From an uncultured Tolumonas sp. (GTDB lineage: Bacteria > Pseudomonadota > Gammaproteobacteria > Enterobacterales > Aeromonadaceae), in the NCBI RefSeq assembly GCF_963556105.2, contig NZ_OY829944.1, positions 1,337,501 to 1,401,500 of the forward strand: a stretch of 64,000 nt of DNA. Direction: 5' to 3'. The notes beneath the pieces are model-generated. The model had not been told where the DNA came from, ran no database searches, and saw only the letters and a list, made by a program, of their open reading frames with translations. The number at the start of each line of letters is the position of its first letter. Position 1 is the stretch's first letter. Shown here one piece after another: positions 29,568 to 40,010 of the stretch. The position numbers and the translations under genes are program-made.

Positions 29568-32500
29568 GTCTGAGAAGTCGACGTTGGGTTGCTTCTTCTA
29601 TCTTGTTGATGGCCTTCTTAGTGGCTATCGTATTTTTTCTGCTTTTTTCTTCATTTGGCAGCCAATTGGTATGGAATCAGTTAGTCCGAGTCGTACCGGA
29701 TCTGAAAGGCGAGTTAGTTTCAGGTTCTCTGGCTGATGGCTGGCAAGTGCATGATCTGAAATGGCAAAACAAAGAAATCACCGTTTCGCTAAAACAAGGT
29801 CAGGCACAATGGAAACTGGCCTCTTTGCTGGCCGGCGAGGTTGAGGTTAATTCACTGATAGTCGATGGTTTGACTGTTACTCGTCGGGATGTGGTTGAGC
29901 CTGCAACTCCAACAGTGGTGGCCGCCAATGCCTATATTTCAACACCGTTGCCTATTGTATTACATCAACTGCAATTATCAGATTTTACCTATGATGATCC
30001 GGTAGTTAGGGTCAAACTCCAACAGTTGACTACTGCGGCGGAATGGCAGACGCATCGTATTACTATTAACCCTTCACAATCAGACGCTGTCGATGTTTGG
30101 TTAAAACCAAGCGTACCTGCAAAGCCGTCTGTTAAAGCAGAAAAAACTAAAGCGACAGGGTCAGAATTACCGGAAGTGTTTGTGCCATTTGATATTAATT
30201 TGGCGCAATTAGACTTAAAAAATGGGCGCTACCACCAGCAAGATTTTGATACCGGTCAGTTAGATATCGGCCTGCAGGCGCGTTTTGATGGTACTGTGCT
30301 GACAGTGCAGAAACTGGCGGTTAAACAAGAAAAGCGTAGCGTTGAACTATCAGGCCAGATGACTTTTATTCAGCACTATTTGTTGGATGCCACCTTAAAA
30401 GCGCAGGCGGCGTTACCCGTTATATTACCGGAAACAGCACGAGTGCTTACTCTTGCAATAAAAGGTGATTTGCAGCAATTAACGTTTAATGCTGGGCTGG
30501 AAGGGAAAGAAAAGCTCCAGTTTCAGGGCAAACTGAAACCACTGACGGATCATTTACCTTTTGAGCTGACGGGTGACTGGTTGCAATTGCCATTACCCGC
30601 ATCATTGGCTGGCTTATCGGTAGAGAAAGGCAAACTTGATTTACATGGTTCATTAACTAACTACCAGTTCAATCTGGAAAGTAATGGTAAGTGGCTTGAT
30701 TTACCCTCAACCCGTCTGCAGTTAGCGTTGCGAGGCACAACAGAAAAACTAGAGCTGCAGCGGCTGCAGCTGGGTGATGGTGTGAATCAGCTGGAGGTGG
30801 CTGGCCAGTTAAGTTGGCAAAAAGGATTGCACTGGCAAGGGCAATCGCAGCTGCAATTACCGGAAGTAAACCGCTGGTTACCAGATACCAAAGCGAGTGT
30901 TTCTGGTGGATTAAAACAGGAATTGCATTGGCAGGATGATCATTGGCAAGGCAATGTATCGAATATCGATTTGAAAGGTAAATGGAATGGTTTTCCATTA
31001 ACAACTCAAGGCGCTATTCGTGGTGATGAGCAGGGCAATTGGCAATTTCAACAAATTGCGATTGAAAATGGCCCGAATACTTTGACGCTAAATGGCAAAT
31101 TAGACAAACAGTGGTCATTAGCCGGTAAACTGCGTGCGCAAAAACTATCCGCGATTAATTCACAATGGGATGGCGGTGTCGATGGTGATTTTCGTCTGAA
31201 TGGCCCAGCCAAAGCGCCCGTCCTGGCGTTGCGACTGGCTGCAGCACGAATGGTCATGCCGGGGCAACTTATCCGTGATCTTGAAGTAACGGGGCATGCC
31301 ACACTAAACCAAACTCTGCCGGGGCAGCTACAGCTCCACGCCAATCGCTGGAATATTAATGGTACACGTTTACAAAATGTCGCGCTTTCCATGAATGGAG
31401 ATGTTCGGCAACATCAGCTGAAATTATCAGCCAGTGGTAAACAGTTAAATGGCAGTGTTTTTCTGACCGGTGGTTGGCAGAAAAATAGCTGGCAAGGGCA
31501 ATTTAAAGAAGGTGTTATCGGCGGCTTGTTAGGCGAATGGACGCTTCGTTCTCCCGTTGCCTTACAGTGGAAAAATAGTTCATTCACCTTAAAATCACAT
31601 TGCTGGAGTTCGTCGTCGTCGCAACTTTGTTTTGCCGACTCAGCGATGTCGGCATCTCGTGGCAAAATTCCATTTACGCTGGCCGAGTTTGATACGCAAC
31701 GCCTTAAGCCTTGGCTTCCTGATGCGTTAGACTGGCAGAGCGCTTTACAAGCCAATGGTGTTTTAGGATGGAACGCTCATTCTCCGGATCTGTCGGTAAC
31801 CTTGCACAGCCAACAAGGCGAATTGATTACCGATCAAATCCACACACCCTATCGGGATCTGTTGCTGCAAGTTGATGTGACGTCAAAATCAGCACAAATG
31901 AAGTTTGTACTCGATTCTGAAATGCTTGGAAATATTAACGTGACAGCTCAAGTCGCTGATCCGTTAAAACGCCGGCAACTCAGTGGCACTGTGAATCTGA
32001 CAAATTTGCAGTTGTATGGTGTGGCTCCGCTGATCGATGCCTTGCACAGCACAAAAGGCACGGTTGATATCGACGGCCGACTGGCTGGTACACTCGATGC
32101 ACCACTGTTTTACGGTCAGGCACGGTTGAAAGATGGTGAAGTCGATACAGAAACCGAAATGCTAAGCCTACGTCAGATCAATGGCACCTTAGTGATTAAT
32201 GGCGATCAAGCGGAATTGAATGCCAGCCTGCTCGCTGGCAAGGGATCTGCCACCTTGACAGGCCATACGCGCTGGCCAGGTGGCGTACCGTCGGGAGTGC
32301 TGGCATTACGTGGTAAAGAAATGGAACTGGCTTTTGCTGGTTATGGTAACGGCAGAGTCGATTCTGATCTGCAATTACAATTTGATGCGGAGCAAGCCTC
32401 ACTGAATGGCAATATCGTTGTGCCATGGGCACGAATTGATATCAAAAGCTTGCCCGAAAATGGCATTGAACTATCAGATGATGTGCATATTGTCCGACCG

Positions 32501-33250
32501 CAGCAACAACAAGATCGCCCTGCACCATTTCCTTTTTTTATGAATGTTGATCTTAGCTTAGGCTCCGATGTTCAGTTCAGTGCGATGGGCCTGAAAACGG
32601 CGCTGGGCGGCGGTTTGCGTTTTCGCCAGAAGCCAGGGCAGAACCTGATGACGCAAGGTGAAATTCGTCTGGTCAACGGTCGTTTCAAAGCGTATGGGCA
32701 GAATCTGGTGATCCGTAGCGGTAAGCTGATGTTTAATGGGGATGTCACTGAGCCTTACGTCATGGCAGAGGCAATTCGTGATCCGTCGACGATGGAAGAC
32801 AGTAGTGTCACCGTTGGGGTGAAAATTAACTCGCCGATCAATGCTATCAGTGCGCAAGTTTTCTCTGAGCCGGAATTACCCGACACCGATAAATTGTCTT
32901 ACCTGTTGCGTGGACGCAGCTCTACCGCAACCACCAATGGTTCGACGGAAGAAGCCATGGCAGCGATGATGATTGGTGCAGGGCTAGGGCAGACCAACGG
33001 TGTCGTGTCTGATGTAGCATCGACCTTTGGCCTGAAAGATGCGGCGTTTGATACCAGTGGCAGCGGAACAGACACTAAAGTGAATTTATCTGCGTACCTG
33101 CTAAAAGATTTACAACTGCAATATGGCGTGGGCGTTTACAGTGCCGTCAGCGAAGTGAAATTGAAATATTTCCTGTTGCCGCAGCTGTATTTACAAGCGG
33201 TGAGCAGCCTGGATCAGGCGGTTGATCTGTTCTATAAATTTGAGTTTTAA
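29564..33250 (+). CDS. tamB: Translocation and assembly module inner-membrane-anchored subunit TamB
   Basis: TamB is a very long AsmA-like, beta-helical periplasmic protein anchored by one N-terminal TM segment (about 9-31) that spans to TamA. The 1228-residue protein has the repetitive beta-rich body (many LxLxGxL-type repeats) and the conserved DUF490 C-terminus (about 900-1228, with KLSYLLRGRSS, the glycine-rich GAGLGQTNGVVSD and the final FYKFEF). The ATGA overlap with tamA implies coupled translation. No third gene follows. Confidence 0.95.
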   Translation: MSLRSRRWVASSILLMAFLVAIVFFLLFSSFGSQLVWNQLVRVVPDLKGELVSGSLADGWQVHDLKWQNKEITVSLKQGQAQWKLASLLAGEVEVNSLIVDGLTVTRRDVVEPATPTVVAANAYISTPLPIVLHQLQLSDFTYDDPVVRVKLQQLTTAAEWQTHRITINPSQSDAVDVWLKPSVPAKPSVKAEKTKATGSELPEVFVPFDINLAQLDLKNGRYHQQDFDTGQLDIGLQARFDGTVLTVQKLAVKQEKRSVELSGQMTFIQHYLLDATLKAQAALPVILPETARVLTLAIKGDLQQLTFNAGLEGKEKLQFQGKLKPLTDHLPFELTGDWLQLPLPASLAGLSVEKGKLDLHGSLTNYQFNLESNGKWLDLPSTRLQLALRGTTEKLELQRLQLGDGVNQLEVAGQLSWQKGLHWQGQSQLQLPEVNRWLPDTKASVSGGLKQELHWQDDHWQGNVSNIDLKGKWNGFPLTTQGAIRGDEQGNWQFQQIAIENGPNTLTLNGKLDKQWSLAGKLRAQKLSAINSQWDGGVDGDFRLNGPAKAPVLALRLAAARMVMPGQLIRDLEVTGHATLNQTLPGQLQLHANRWNINGTRLQNVALSMNGDVRQHQLKLSASGKQLNGSVFLTGGWQKNSWQGQFKEGVIGGLLGEWTLRSPVALQWKNSSFTLKSHCWSSSSSQLCFADSAMSASRGKIPFTLAEFDTQRLKPWLPDALDWQSALQANGVLGWNAHSPDLSVTLHSQQGELITDQIHTPYRDLLLQVDVTSKSAQMKFVLDSEMLGNINVTAQVADPLKRRQLSGTVNLTNLQLYGVAPLIDALHSTKGTVDIDGRLAGTLDAPLFYGQARLKDGEVDTETEMLSLRQINGTLVINGDQAELNASLLAGKGSATLTGHTRWPGGVPSGVLALRGKEMELAFAGYGNGRVDSDLQLQFDAEQASLNGNIVVPWARIDIKSLPENGIELSDDVHIVRPQQQQDRPAPFPFFMNVDLSLGSDVQFSAMGLKTALGGGLRFRQKPGQNLMTQGEIRLVNGRFKAYGQNLVIRSGKLMFNGDVTEPYVMAEAIRDPSTMEDSSVTVGVKINSPINAISAQVFSEPELPDTDKLSYLLRGRSSTATTNGSTEEAMAAMMIGAGLGQTNGVVSDVASTFGLKDAAFDTSGSGTDTKVNLSAYLLKDLQLQYGVGVYSAVSEVKLKYFLLPQLYLQAVSSLDQAVDLFYKFEF

Positions 33251-33296
33251 GAGATATGTCCGAGTGTTTTGAATGACTCGGACATAGATTTTTCAA

Positions 33297-36239
33297 CTAC
33301 AGTTTCGTTTGTTTAAGCTGTTCCAGCAAACGGGTAAATTCTTGCTGTGGTAATGGCTTGTTACGCAGATAACCCTGGAAGAAATCACATTTCAAGGTGC
33401 GTAACACATCCAGTTGTTGCTCGGTTTCAACCCCTTCCGCTAATACCCGAAAGCCTAAAACGGTTGCCAGATTCACCACACAAGAGACCAGCGCTTGATC
33501 TTTATAGTCTTCTGCTAGCCGGTTGATGAATGAGCGATCTAACTTCACTTCATTGACGGGCAATGTTTTCAGATAGGCTAACGACGAATAGCCGGTACCA
33601 AAATCATCAATTGATAAACTAACCCCTAACTGGCGCAGTTGCTGCATTTTATTGATGGTGTCTTGCAGATTTTCCAGCACGACTGACTCGGTAATTTCCA
33701 GCATCAGTTTTTCCGCTGGCATATTGGTATTTTTCAGCAGCCATTCCACTTGGGTTACGAAGTCATGGCAATGATATTGGCGGGCACTGACGTTGACGGA
33801 TACTCCCGGCAGATGTAGCCCGTTATCCTGCCAGTACACAAACTGTTCGCAGGCCTGTTTCAGCACCCACCAGCCGATATCGTTGATAAGGCTGGTTTCT
33901 TCGGCGACCGGAATAAACTCACCGGGAGGGATCAGTTTTCCCTGATGTTCCCAACGGATCAAGGCTTCTGCGCCAATCAGCTTGCCAGTCGCGGTTTCAT
34001 ACTGTGGCTGATAATGCAGACGGAATTCACCAGAGGTGAGAGCGCTGCGTAATTTGATATTCAGCTCAAGCCGCTTTCTTATTTCATCGGCCATATCTTC
34101 CGTAAAGAAGGCAAACTGGCCACGGTTATGCTGTTTGGCAGTATGCGAGGCTGTTTCCACCTGCTTTAATAATTCTAACGGCTCTGACTCTGAACCAAAC
34201 AACGTAATGCCTAACGTGCAGGTGACATGTAAAGAGATGCCATTCAGTATGTAAGGTGTTTGGAATATACCGAGTAATTGAGTCGCGATAAATTCGCAAT
34301 GAATGCGTGCGGTGACATCGCTTTGCCCAAGTGAGGCGGCAATTAACAACAGCTGGTCGGAGGATATTCGAGTCAGATAATAGTTAGGGAATTGTTGCTG
34401 CAGGCGTTGAACCATTTTAATCAGCAGTAAATCACCATAAGCGTGACCGAGCGAGTCGTTAATGTTTTTGAAGTTATCAACATCAATTAGTAATAACCCA
34501 TTGATCTCTTTACTTTGCTGAGCACTTTCTACGGTCTCGGCAAGCTTTTCCAATAACGATCTGCGATTAGGTAAACCGGTTAAATCATCGGAATAAGCCA
34601 ATCGTTCAATTTGTGCTTCGGTACTGCGTTGTTCTGCCAAATCTTCAAAGGCACAGACATAATGGCGAACCACGCCATATTCCATAATGGCATTAACTCT
34701 GAGGTGCACCGGGAAATAAAAGCCACTGCTGCGAACCAGGCGCTCTTCGCCTTGCCAGCAATTATCTTGTTCCAGTGCCGTCAGTAATGTATCGAAGAAA
34801 TCATCGCCGTAATAACGTGGCCGAAGTAGCCGGAAGTGTTTGTTTAACACCTGTGCTTCGCTGTAACCGGTAATACTGCAAAATGCTGAATTAACCCGCT
34901 CGATAATGCCGCGGTGGTTGATGATCAACATCGCCAGCCGGTTATCAAAGGCGGCTTCCGCAGTTTTCAGCTGACTCTTTAATGACTGATGGTGTAACTC
35001 AGCTTGTATCCGCACCTGCACCAGTGCGAGCACTTGCATGATGTTGGTCCAATGTTCCGGCAAATCACGGAAAAACAGCAGAATGACTCCGGACAGATTA
35101 TTTTTGTCATCTTTCAGGGCCAGTGCAAAACACCATTGTTCATGTTGCATCAGCTGGTGGGGCAGCGATTCCTGATCCCAGATCATATGCCCGGATTGTA
35201 ATAATTGCTGACGCAGGCTGTGGCTAAATTCCAGTACGGGTGGCAGATGACCATCATTGGTCGGGCAAGGCTGGATGTAGCCGGGTAAATCAGCGCATTG
35301 CACTGCGAGCAGACAACGTGTGGCACCGGTTTTTTGTTGCAATAATTCCTGAACTTCAGCAAAGAAATCCGCACCATGCAATGCAGCTATTTCCGTATTA
35401 AATTGGTGTAGCCAGTCAGACGTTTGTTGGGTAATTGCTTTGGGGGCTGGTGAGCTTTGCGGCGCTGGTAACTCATTGATCATAAGCAACGTTGCTGCAG
35501 TTTGCGCTAGCTGGAATAACTCGGGAGCAAAGCTGTCTTGCAACTGCCGATATTCCAGCGTCAACACACCGCACAGTTGTCGTTCTACCCGAATCGCCGT
35601 ATCCAAACGTGCCAAAATGCCGCTTTCTTTGTAATAATTCTGGCCTACAAGCAGTGGTTGGTGATGTACATCAGAAAAGCCTAACTGCTGGCGGATATCC
35701 AGTGCCCGTTGATAGCGCCGATCGACGGGTTGGCTTCGTGGTAGTGCTTCATTACTACTGCTATAAATCGGTAATAGTGTTTGTTGCTGTAATTGCCAGA
35801 CAATCAGACGGTCGCAGCCGGAATAGTATTGAATTGTTTCCAGTAACTGGCGGTTACGTTCAGGGCCGGATAATCCCTGTACTGATTTTTCCAGTTCAAG
35901 AACGGCTAACCCTTGTGTTGATGCAACTTTGCGCATCGGTTTGGCAAAAATAAGCCAATGTGAAGATTCAGTTGGCGTAACATTAAGTTGCCAACAAACG
36001 TTATCCAGCTCTATGTTGATGGTTTGTGGCTGATTTTTACTGAATATGGCATTAAGTCGCTGAGCATGAAGCGGCGGCAATTGATCGGGCCAGTACATTT
36101 CTGGCTTAGGGAATAACGAAACAGGATGATTAGCATGGGGGTTAGCCAGTTTTAACTGGCGAGTTGCTGAATTCCACAGCAAGAAACAACCATCGGTATC
36201 TGTATCGTCGTCTACAATTGGAGCGCTTAAAAAATTCAT
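33297..36239 (-). CDS. GAF-PAS-degenerate GGDEF-EAL c-di-GMP phosphodiesterase
   Basis: This multidomain signalling protein has about 980 residues. The N-terminal half has GAF-like modules, followed by a PAS domain (about 455-575; [26 protein letters not shown]), a GGDEF domain whose signature is SSDQL instead of GGDEF (no cyclase activity expected), and an EAL domain with intact motifs [28 protein letters not shown] and AEGVET. It is predicted to hydrolyse c-di-GMP to pGpG. It is cytoplasmic (no clear TM). Start chosen: ATG at 36239 (MNFLSAPIV); a longer frame to 36377 would overlap the divergent gene. The ribosome site is weak. Confidence 0.88.
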   Translation of the reverse strand: MNFLSAPIVDDDTDTDGCFLLWNSATRQLKLANPHANHPVSLFPKPEMYWPDQLPPLHAQRLNAIFSKNQPQTINIELDNVCWQLNVTPTESSHWLIFAKPMRKVASTQGLAVLELEKSVQGLSGPERNRQLLETIQYYSGCDRLIVWQLQQQTLLPIYSSSNEALPRSQPVDRRYQRALDIRQQLGFSDVHHQPLLVGQNYYKESGILARLDTAIRVERQLCGVLTLEYRQLQDSFAPELFQLAQTAATLLMINELPAPQSSPAPKAITQQTSDWLHQFNTEIAALHGADFFAEVQELLQQKTGATRCLLAVQCADLPGYIQPCPTNDGHLPPVLEFSHSLRQQLLQSGHMIWDQESLPHQLMQHEQWCFALALKDDKNNLSGVILLFFRDLPEHWTNIMQVLALVQVRIQAELHHQSLKSQLKTAEAAFDNRLAMLIINHRGIIERVNSAFCSITGYSEAQVLNKHFRLLRPRYYGDDFFDTLLTALEQDNCWQGEERLVRSSGFYFPVHLRVNAIMEYGVVRHYVCAFEDLAEQRSTEAQIERLAYSDDLTGLPNRRSLLEKLAETVESAQQSKEINGLLLIDVDNFKNINDSLGHAYGDLLLIKMVQRLQQQFPNYYLTRISSDQLLLIAASLGQSDVTARIHCEFIATQLLGIFQTPYILNGISLHVTCTLGITLFGSESEPLELLKQVETASHTAKQHNRGQFAFFTEDMADEIRKRLELNIKLRSALTSGEFRLHYQPQYETATGKLIGAEALIRWEHQGKLIPPGEFIPVAEETSLINDIGWWVLKQACEQFVYWQDNGLHLPGVSVNVSARQYHCHDFVTQVEWLLKNTNMPAEKLMLEITESVVLENLQDTINKMQQLRQLGVSLSIDDFGTGYSSLAYLKTLPVNEVKLDRSFINRLAEDYKDQALVSCVVNLATVLGFRVLAEGVETEQQLDVLRTLKCDFFQGYLRNKPLPQQEFTRLLEQLKQTKL

Positions 36240-36370
36240 ATAAAACAATGTTCTGCGTAGATGAACTAAAGAATAGCTTAAAATACTAAAAGCACAACCC
36301 GAGAAAACATACTTGTTATCTAAATTAGATAAAGCTAAATTAAAGCCATAGATTTTTAAGGGAAGCAAAT

Positions 36371-38023
36371 ATGACAAAAATAATCATTGTCGGTGGCGTA
36401 GCAGGCGGTGCCTCTGCCGCGGCACGAGCGCGTCGTTTGTCAGAAGACGCTGAAATCATCATGCTGGAGCGTGGCGAATTCATCTCTTTTGCGAATTGCG
36501 GTCTGCCTTATCACGTCAGCGGTGATATTACACAACGTGATGCTTTATTACTGCAAACACCGCAAAGTTTTAAGTCACGCTTTAATGTTGACGTTCGTAT
36601 TTTCTCTGAAGTTGTTGCGATTGATCGTCAGCAAAAAGTGCTCACCGTAAAAAATGTGTTGTCGGGTGAAGAATATAAAGAGTCTTACGATAAATTATTA
36701 CTGAGCCCAGGGGCTGCGCCAATTCGCCCGCCCATTCCCGGTATCAATAGCGCTAATACTTTTAGCTTACGTAACATTCCGGATATGGATCGCATTGTTG
36801 CTGCTGTTTCACAGAATAAACCACAGCATGCTACGGTCGTGGGTGGTGGTTTTATTGGTTTAGAAATGGTGGAAGCACTGCATCAGCTCGGTATCGCGGT
36901 GACGTTGCTCGAGCTGTCTGAACAAGTAATGGCGCCCGTTGATCTGGAGATGGCAAATTTCGTGCATCAGGTGCTGCTGCAAAAACAAACCGATCTGCGT
37001 TTGAACACCGGGCTAACAGCAATAACAGAACTTCCTGAACATCTGGAGCTGACGTTAAGCAATGGCGAGAAATTAACAACCGGGCTAGTGATTCTGGCGA
37101 TCGGTGTGAAACCAGAAATTATGCTGGCATCAGCTGCAGGGCTTGAGCTAGGTGCGCGAGGTGGTATCAAAGTTGATGACGGTATGCGCACCAGTGACCC
37201 CGATATTTATGCGGTTGGTGATGCCGTCGAAACGCTGGATTTTGTGACTGCGCAACCGGCGCTGATCCCGCTGGCTGGACCTGCCAATCGTCAAGGGCGT
37301 ATCGCTGCCGATAACATGCTGGGGCGTGACGAAAAATATCAGCGCACGCAAGGCACTGCGATTTGTAAGATCTTTGACTTCGCCATTGCCAGCACCGGCC
37401 ACAGTGAAAAGAGTTTGCGCCGCCAAGGGCGAGCTTATGAAAAAGTGTACGTTCATCCGGGTAATCACGCCGGTTATTATCCGGGTGCATTTCCGGTCAG
37501 CTTTAAACTCATTTTTGATCCAGTTACTGGGCAAATTCTGGGTGGGCAGGCGTTTGGGAAAGAAGGCGTGGATAAACGGATCGATGTATTAGCCGTTGCC
37601 ATGCGTGCCGGTTTGAAAGTACAAGATTTGGAACACCTTGAGCTGACTTATGCACCGCCATTTGGTTCGGCGCGTGATGTGATCAATCAGGCTGGGATGG
37701 TTGCAGCGAACGTGATCAAAGGTGATGAACGTGTTTGCCACACTGCGGATGTCTTGAATATCTCACCAGAACAGTTTTTGTTAGATGTGCGTAATCCCGG
37801 CGAGTTAACCAAGATCGGTACCATTGCAGGCGCAGTGAATATTCCGGTCGATCAACTGCGTGAGCGGTTAGCGGAATTACCGAAAGACAAAGAAATTCTG
37901 ATCACTTGCCAGGTGGGGTTGCGTGGGCATGTCGCTTATCGTTTATTGGCGAACCACGGGTTTAATGCGCGTAATCTTTCCGGTGGTTTCAAAACCTTCC
38001 AGATCACCACCGCAAAATTCTGA
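36371..38023 (+). CDS. CoA-disulfide reductase / rhodanese fusion (persulfide reductase type)
   Basis: This FAD- and NAD(P)H-dependent enzyme of 550 residues has an N-terminal pyridine-nucleotide oxidoreductase (FAD motif [22 protein letters not shown] motif [16 protein letters not shown]; second FAD motif DIYAVGDA). The single active-site cysteine lies in [10 protein letters not shown], as in CoA-disulfide reductases. A C-terminal rhodanese domain (about 465-550) has its catalytic cysteine in ITCQVGLRG. Fusions of this kind reduce CoA-persulfides or polysulfides and help with sulfane-sulfur handling. It is divergent from the EAL gene, with a terminator after it. Confidence 0.92.
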   Translation: MTKIIIVGGVAGGASAAARARRLSEDAEIIMLERGEFISFANCGLPYHVSGDITQRDALLLQTPQSFKSRFNVDVRIFSEVVAIDRQQKVLTVKNVLSGEEYKESYDKLLLSPGAAPIRPPIPGINSANTFSLRNIPDMDRIVAAVSQNKPQHATVVGGGFIGLEMVEALHQLGIAVTLLELSEQVMAPVDLEMANFVHQVLLQKQTDLRLNTGLTAITELPEHLELTLSNGEKLTTGLVILAIGVKPEIMLASAAGLELGARGGIKVDDGMRTSDPDIYAVGDAVETLDFVTAQPALIPLAGPANRQGRIAADNMLGRDEKYQRTQGTAICKIFDFAIASTGHSEKSLRRQGRAYEKVYVHPGNHAGYYPGAFPVSFKLIFDPVTGQILGGQAFGKEGVDKRIDVLAVAMRAGLKVQDLEHLELTYAPPFGSARDVINQAGMVAANVIKGDERVCHTADVLNISPEQFLLDVRNPGELTKIGTIAGAVNIPVDQLRERLAELPKDKEILITCQVGLRGHVAYRLLANHGFNARNLSGGFKTFQITTAKF

Positions 38024-38058
38024 CGGCTGTTCATATGAAATGGGTGGCTGAGTAATAC

Positions 38059-38094
38059 AAAGGGCGACTGTCATTGCGAGTCGCCCTTTTTAAT
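38059..38094 (+). terminator. Terminator after the CoA-disulfide reductase gene
   Basis: The stem AAAGGGCGACT / AGTCGCCCTTT is followed by a T run. Confidence 0.88.
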
Positions 38095-38099
38095 CATTA

Positions 38100-39071
38100 T
38101 TAGTCAGTCACTCGTTTGGCATAACGCTGCGCCAGCACAGCACAGACCATCAATTGAATTTGATGAAACAGCATGATTGGCAACAAGATCGGGCCAAGAT
38201 GTGCACCGGCAAACAATACTTTGGCCATAGGCACACCACTAACCAGACTTTTCTTTGAGCCACAAAACACAATGGTAATTTCGTCCGGCACCGAGAAACC
38301 CAAGCGGCGACTGAGCAGGCGGGAACTGAATAGCGCAATGGCTAAGATCACCACACACACCACCAGTAAACCGAGTAAAGAACGCATTGGCACCGTGCTC
38401 CACAGATGTTCAATGACGGCGGCACTGAACGCGGTATAAACCACCAAAAGGATCGAGCCACGGTCGACAATACCCAGCATTTTCTTATGTTTAGTGACAA
38501 ATCCGCCAATCCACGGTTGCAGCAGGTGGCCGCTGACAAAAGGCAGCAATAATTGCAGCAAGATCTTACTGATGCCATGCAGATCACTGTTACCCGTTCC
38601 TTTGGCTAAAATAAGACTCACCAAGATCGGCGTGACGAAGATGCCCAATAAACTGGAGGCCGATGCGCTACAAACTGCGGCAGGCACATTGCCTTTTGCC
38701 ATCGAGGTAAATGCAATCGCAGACTGAACAGTGGCAGGCAAACAGCATAAATACAGAATGCCTTGATAAATCACTGGGCCCACTAACGGTGTCAGTAGCG
38801 GTTGCAGTAACAAGCCAATGATGGGAAACAACAAAAAAGTCAGGCTCATCACCAGCAAATGTAAACGCCAGTGCGTGATACCCGCTAATACCGCACTGCG
38901 TGATAATTTGGCGCCATGCAGAAAAAATAGCAATGCGATAGCGATATCGGCAATTTGATTAAAGATCACGGCAGTATAACCCTGACACGGCAAGAAACTG
39001 GCTAGGGTTACTGTGCTGATCAGCATCAGCGTAAATCGATCAGGGAACAGACGTGATAATCCACTGAACAT
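38100..39071 (-). CDS. yfeH: YfeH-type bile acid:sodium symporter family transporter
   Basis: The 323-residue integral membrane protein has about ten hydrophobic segments and the SBF-like (PF13593) motifs ALLFFLHGAKLSR near the N-terminus, CCLPATVQSAIAFTSMAKGN in the middle and FCGSKKSLVSGVPMAK near residue 270. Family members are Na+-coupled organic-anion transporters, but the substrate of YfeH is unknown. It is divergent from an AraC-type regulator 78 bp away, which probably controls it. Confidence 0.88.
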   Translation of the reverse strand: MFSGLSRLFPDRFTLMLISTVTLASFLPCQGYTAVIFNQIADIAIALLFFLHGAKLSRSAVLAGITHWRLHLLVMSLTFLLFPIIGLLLQPLLTPLVGPVIYQGILYLCCLPATVQSAIAFTSMAKGNVPAAVCSASASSLLGIFVTPILVSLILAKGTGNSDLHGISKILLQLLLPFVSGHLLQPWIGGFVTKHKKMLGIVDRGSILLVVYTAFSAAVIEHLWSTVPMRSLLGLLVVCVVILAIALFSSRLLSRRLGFSVPDEITIVFCGSKKSLVSGVPMAKVLFAGAHLGPILLPIMLFHQIQLMVCAVLAQRYAKRVTD

Positions 39072-39149
39072 ATATAATTCCTGTGTTAATACTTTCCGAC
39101 ATACTCTAAGCTTTCCAGTAATGCACCACTAACGATAAAAAGTCATTTT

Positions 39150-39941
39150 ATGTCGATAAAAGGACATCTCGTCCGCACAGAGCGGATCGTTCCAGATATA
39201 GAACAATTACCACGCCCTGTTTATGCCAGAAATGAGTCTGTTGCCCGTGATTCGCAAACGGTGTGGCATCAGCATGATTGGATACAGATCTCTTATGCGA
39301 TCCGCGGCATGCTGACGGTGTATACCGAGAGTGGCAGTTATGTGGTGCCACCGATGTGGGCGGTATGGATACCTAACGGTGTTAGCCATCAAGTGATCAC
39401 CTCTGATCGCGTGGAAATGCGCGGGCTTTATATTGAGGCGAGCGTCGCATGTTTTGACAACGAGGCAGCAGGATGTCACGTGTTTGAAGTGACACCGTTG
39501 TTACGAGAACTGATCTGTACGTTTTGTGCATTGCCTGTGTTATATGACATTGCTGGCGAACAAGGGCGGTTGGTGCAAGTTCTGCTTGATCAACTGCGGA
39601 CAGCTAAGACCGTAGAATGGTCGTTGCCAATGCCGACCGATCCACGGCTGAAGCGATTGTGTGACGAATTACAGCTACACCCGGATGATCAGCGCACGTT
39701 AGTTGTCTGGGGGCAATTATTAGGTGCATCAGAAAAAACCCTCAGCCGACTTTTCCTGAAACAAACGGGGCTGTCATTTCGGATCTGGCGCCAACGGCTA
39801 CGTTTATTCAGTGCATTACGCCGTTTGGAGTCGGGAGAAAAGGTCACCTCGGTGGCGCTGGCTTGCGGTTATGAGTCGACGTCCTCGTTTATTGCCGCTT
39901 TCCGGGCTCAGTTTGGTATGACGCCGGGCGAAGTCTTTTAA
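39150..39941 (+). CDS. AraC-family transcriptional regulator with cupin sensor domain
   Basis: The 263-residue protein has an N-terminal AraC-type cupin (about 25-110; HQHDWIQISYAIRGMLTVYT, then VVPPMWAVWIPNGVSHQV) and a C-terminal pair of HTH motifs (LGASEKTLSRLFLKQTG and VTSVALACGYESTSSFIAAFRAQFG). The architecture matches NimR/YqhC-like regulators that usually control an adjacent, divergent transporter gene, here yfeH. The effector is unknown. Confidence 0.9.
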   Translation: MSIKGHLVRTERIVPDIEQLPRPVYARNESVARDSQTVWHQHDWIQISYAIRGMLTVYTESGSYVVPPMWAVWIPNGVSHQVITSDRVEMRGLYIEASVACFDNEAAGCHVFEVTPLLRELICTFCALPVLYDIAGEQGRLVQVLLDQLRTAKTVEWSLPMPTDPRLKRLCDELQLHPDDQRTLVVWGQLLGASEKTLSRLFLKQTGLSFRIWRQRLRLFSALRRLESGEKVTSVALACGYESTSSFIAAFRAQFGMTPGEVF

Positions 39942-39945
39942 ATAC

Positions 39946-39975
39946 AAAAAAAGCACCCGACAATTGCCGGATGCT
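39946..39975 (-). terminator. gabDT terminator
   Basis: On the minus strand the imperfect stem AGCATCCGG / CGGGTGCT is followed by TTTTTTT. It lies 36 bp after the gabT stop. Confidence 0.75.
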
Positions 39976-40010
39976 CTGCTTATGGACACGGAGGAGATTT
40001 TTAGGAACCG

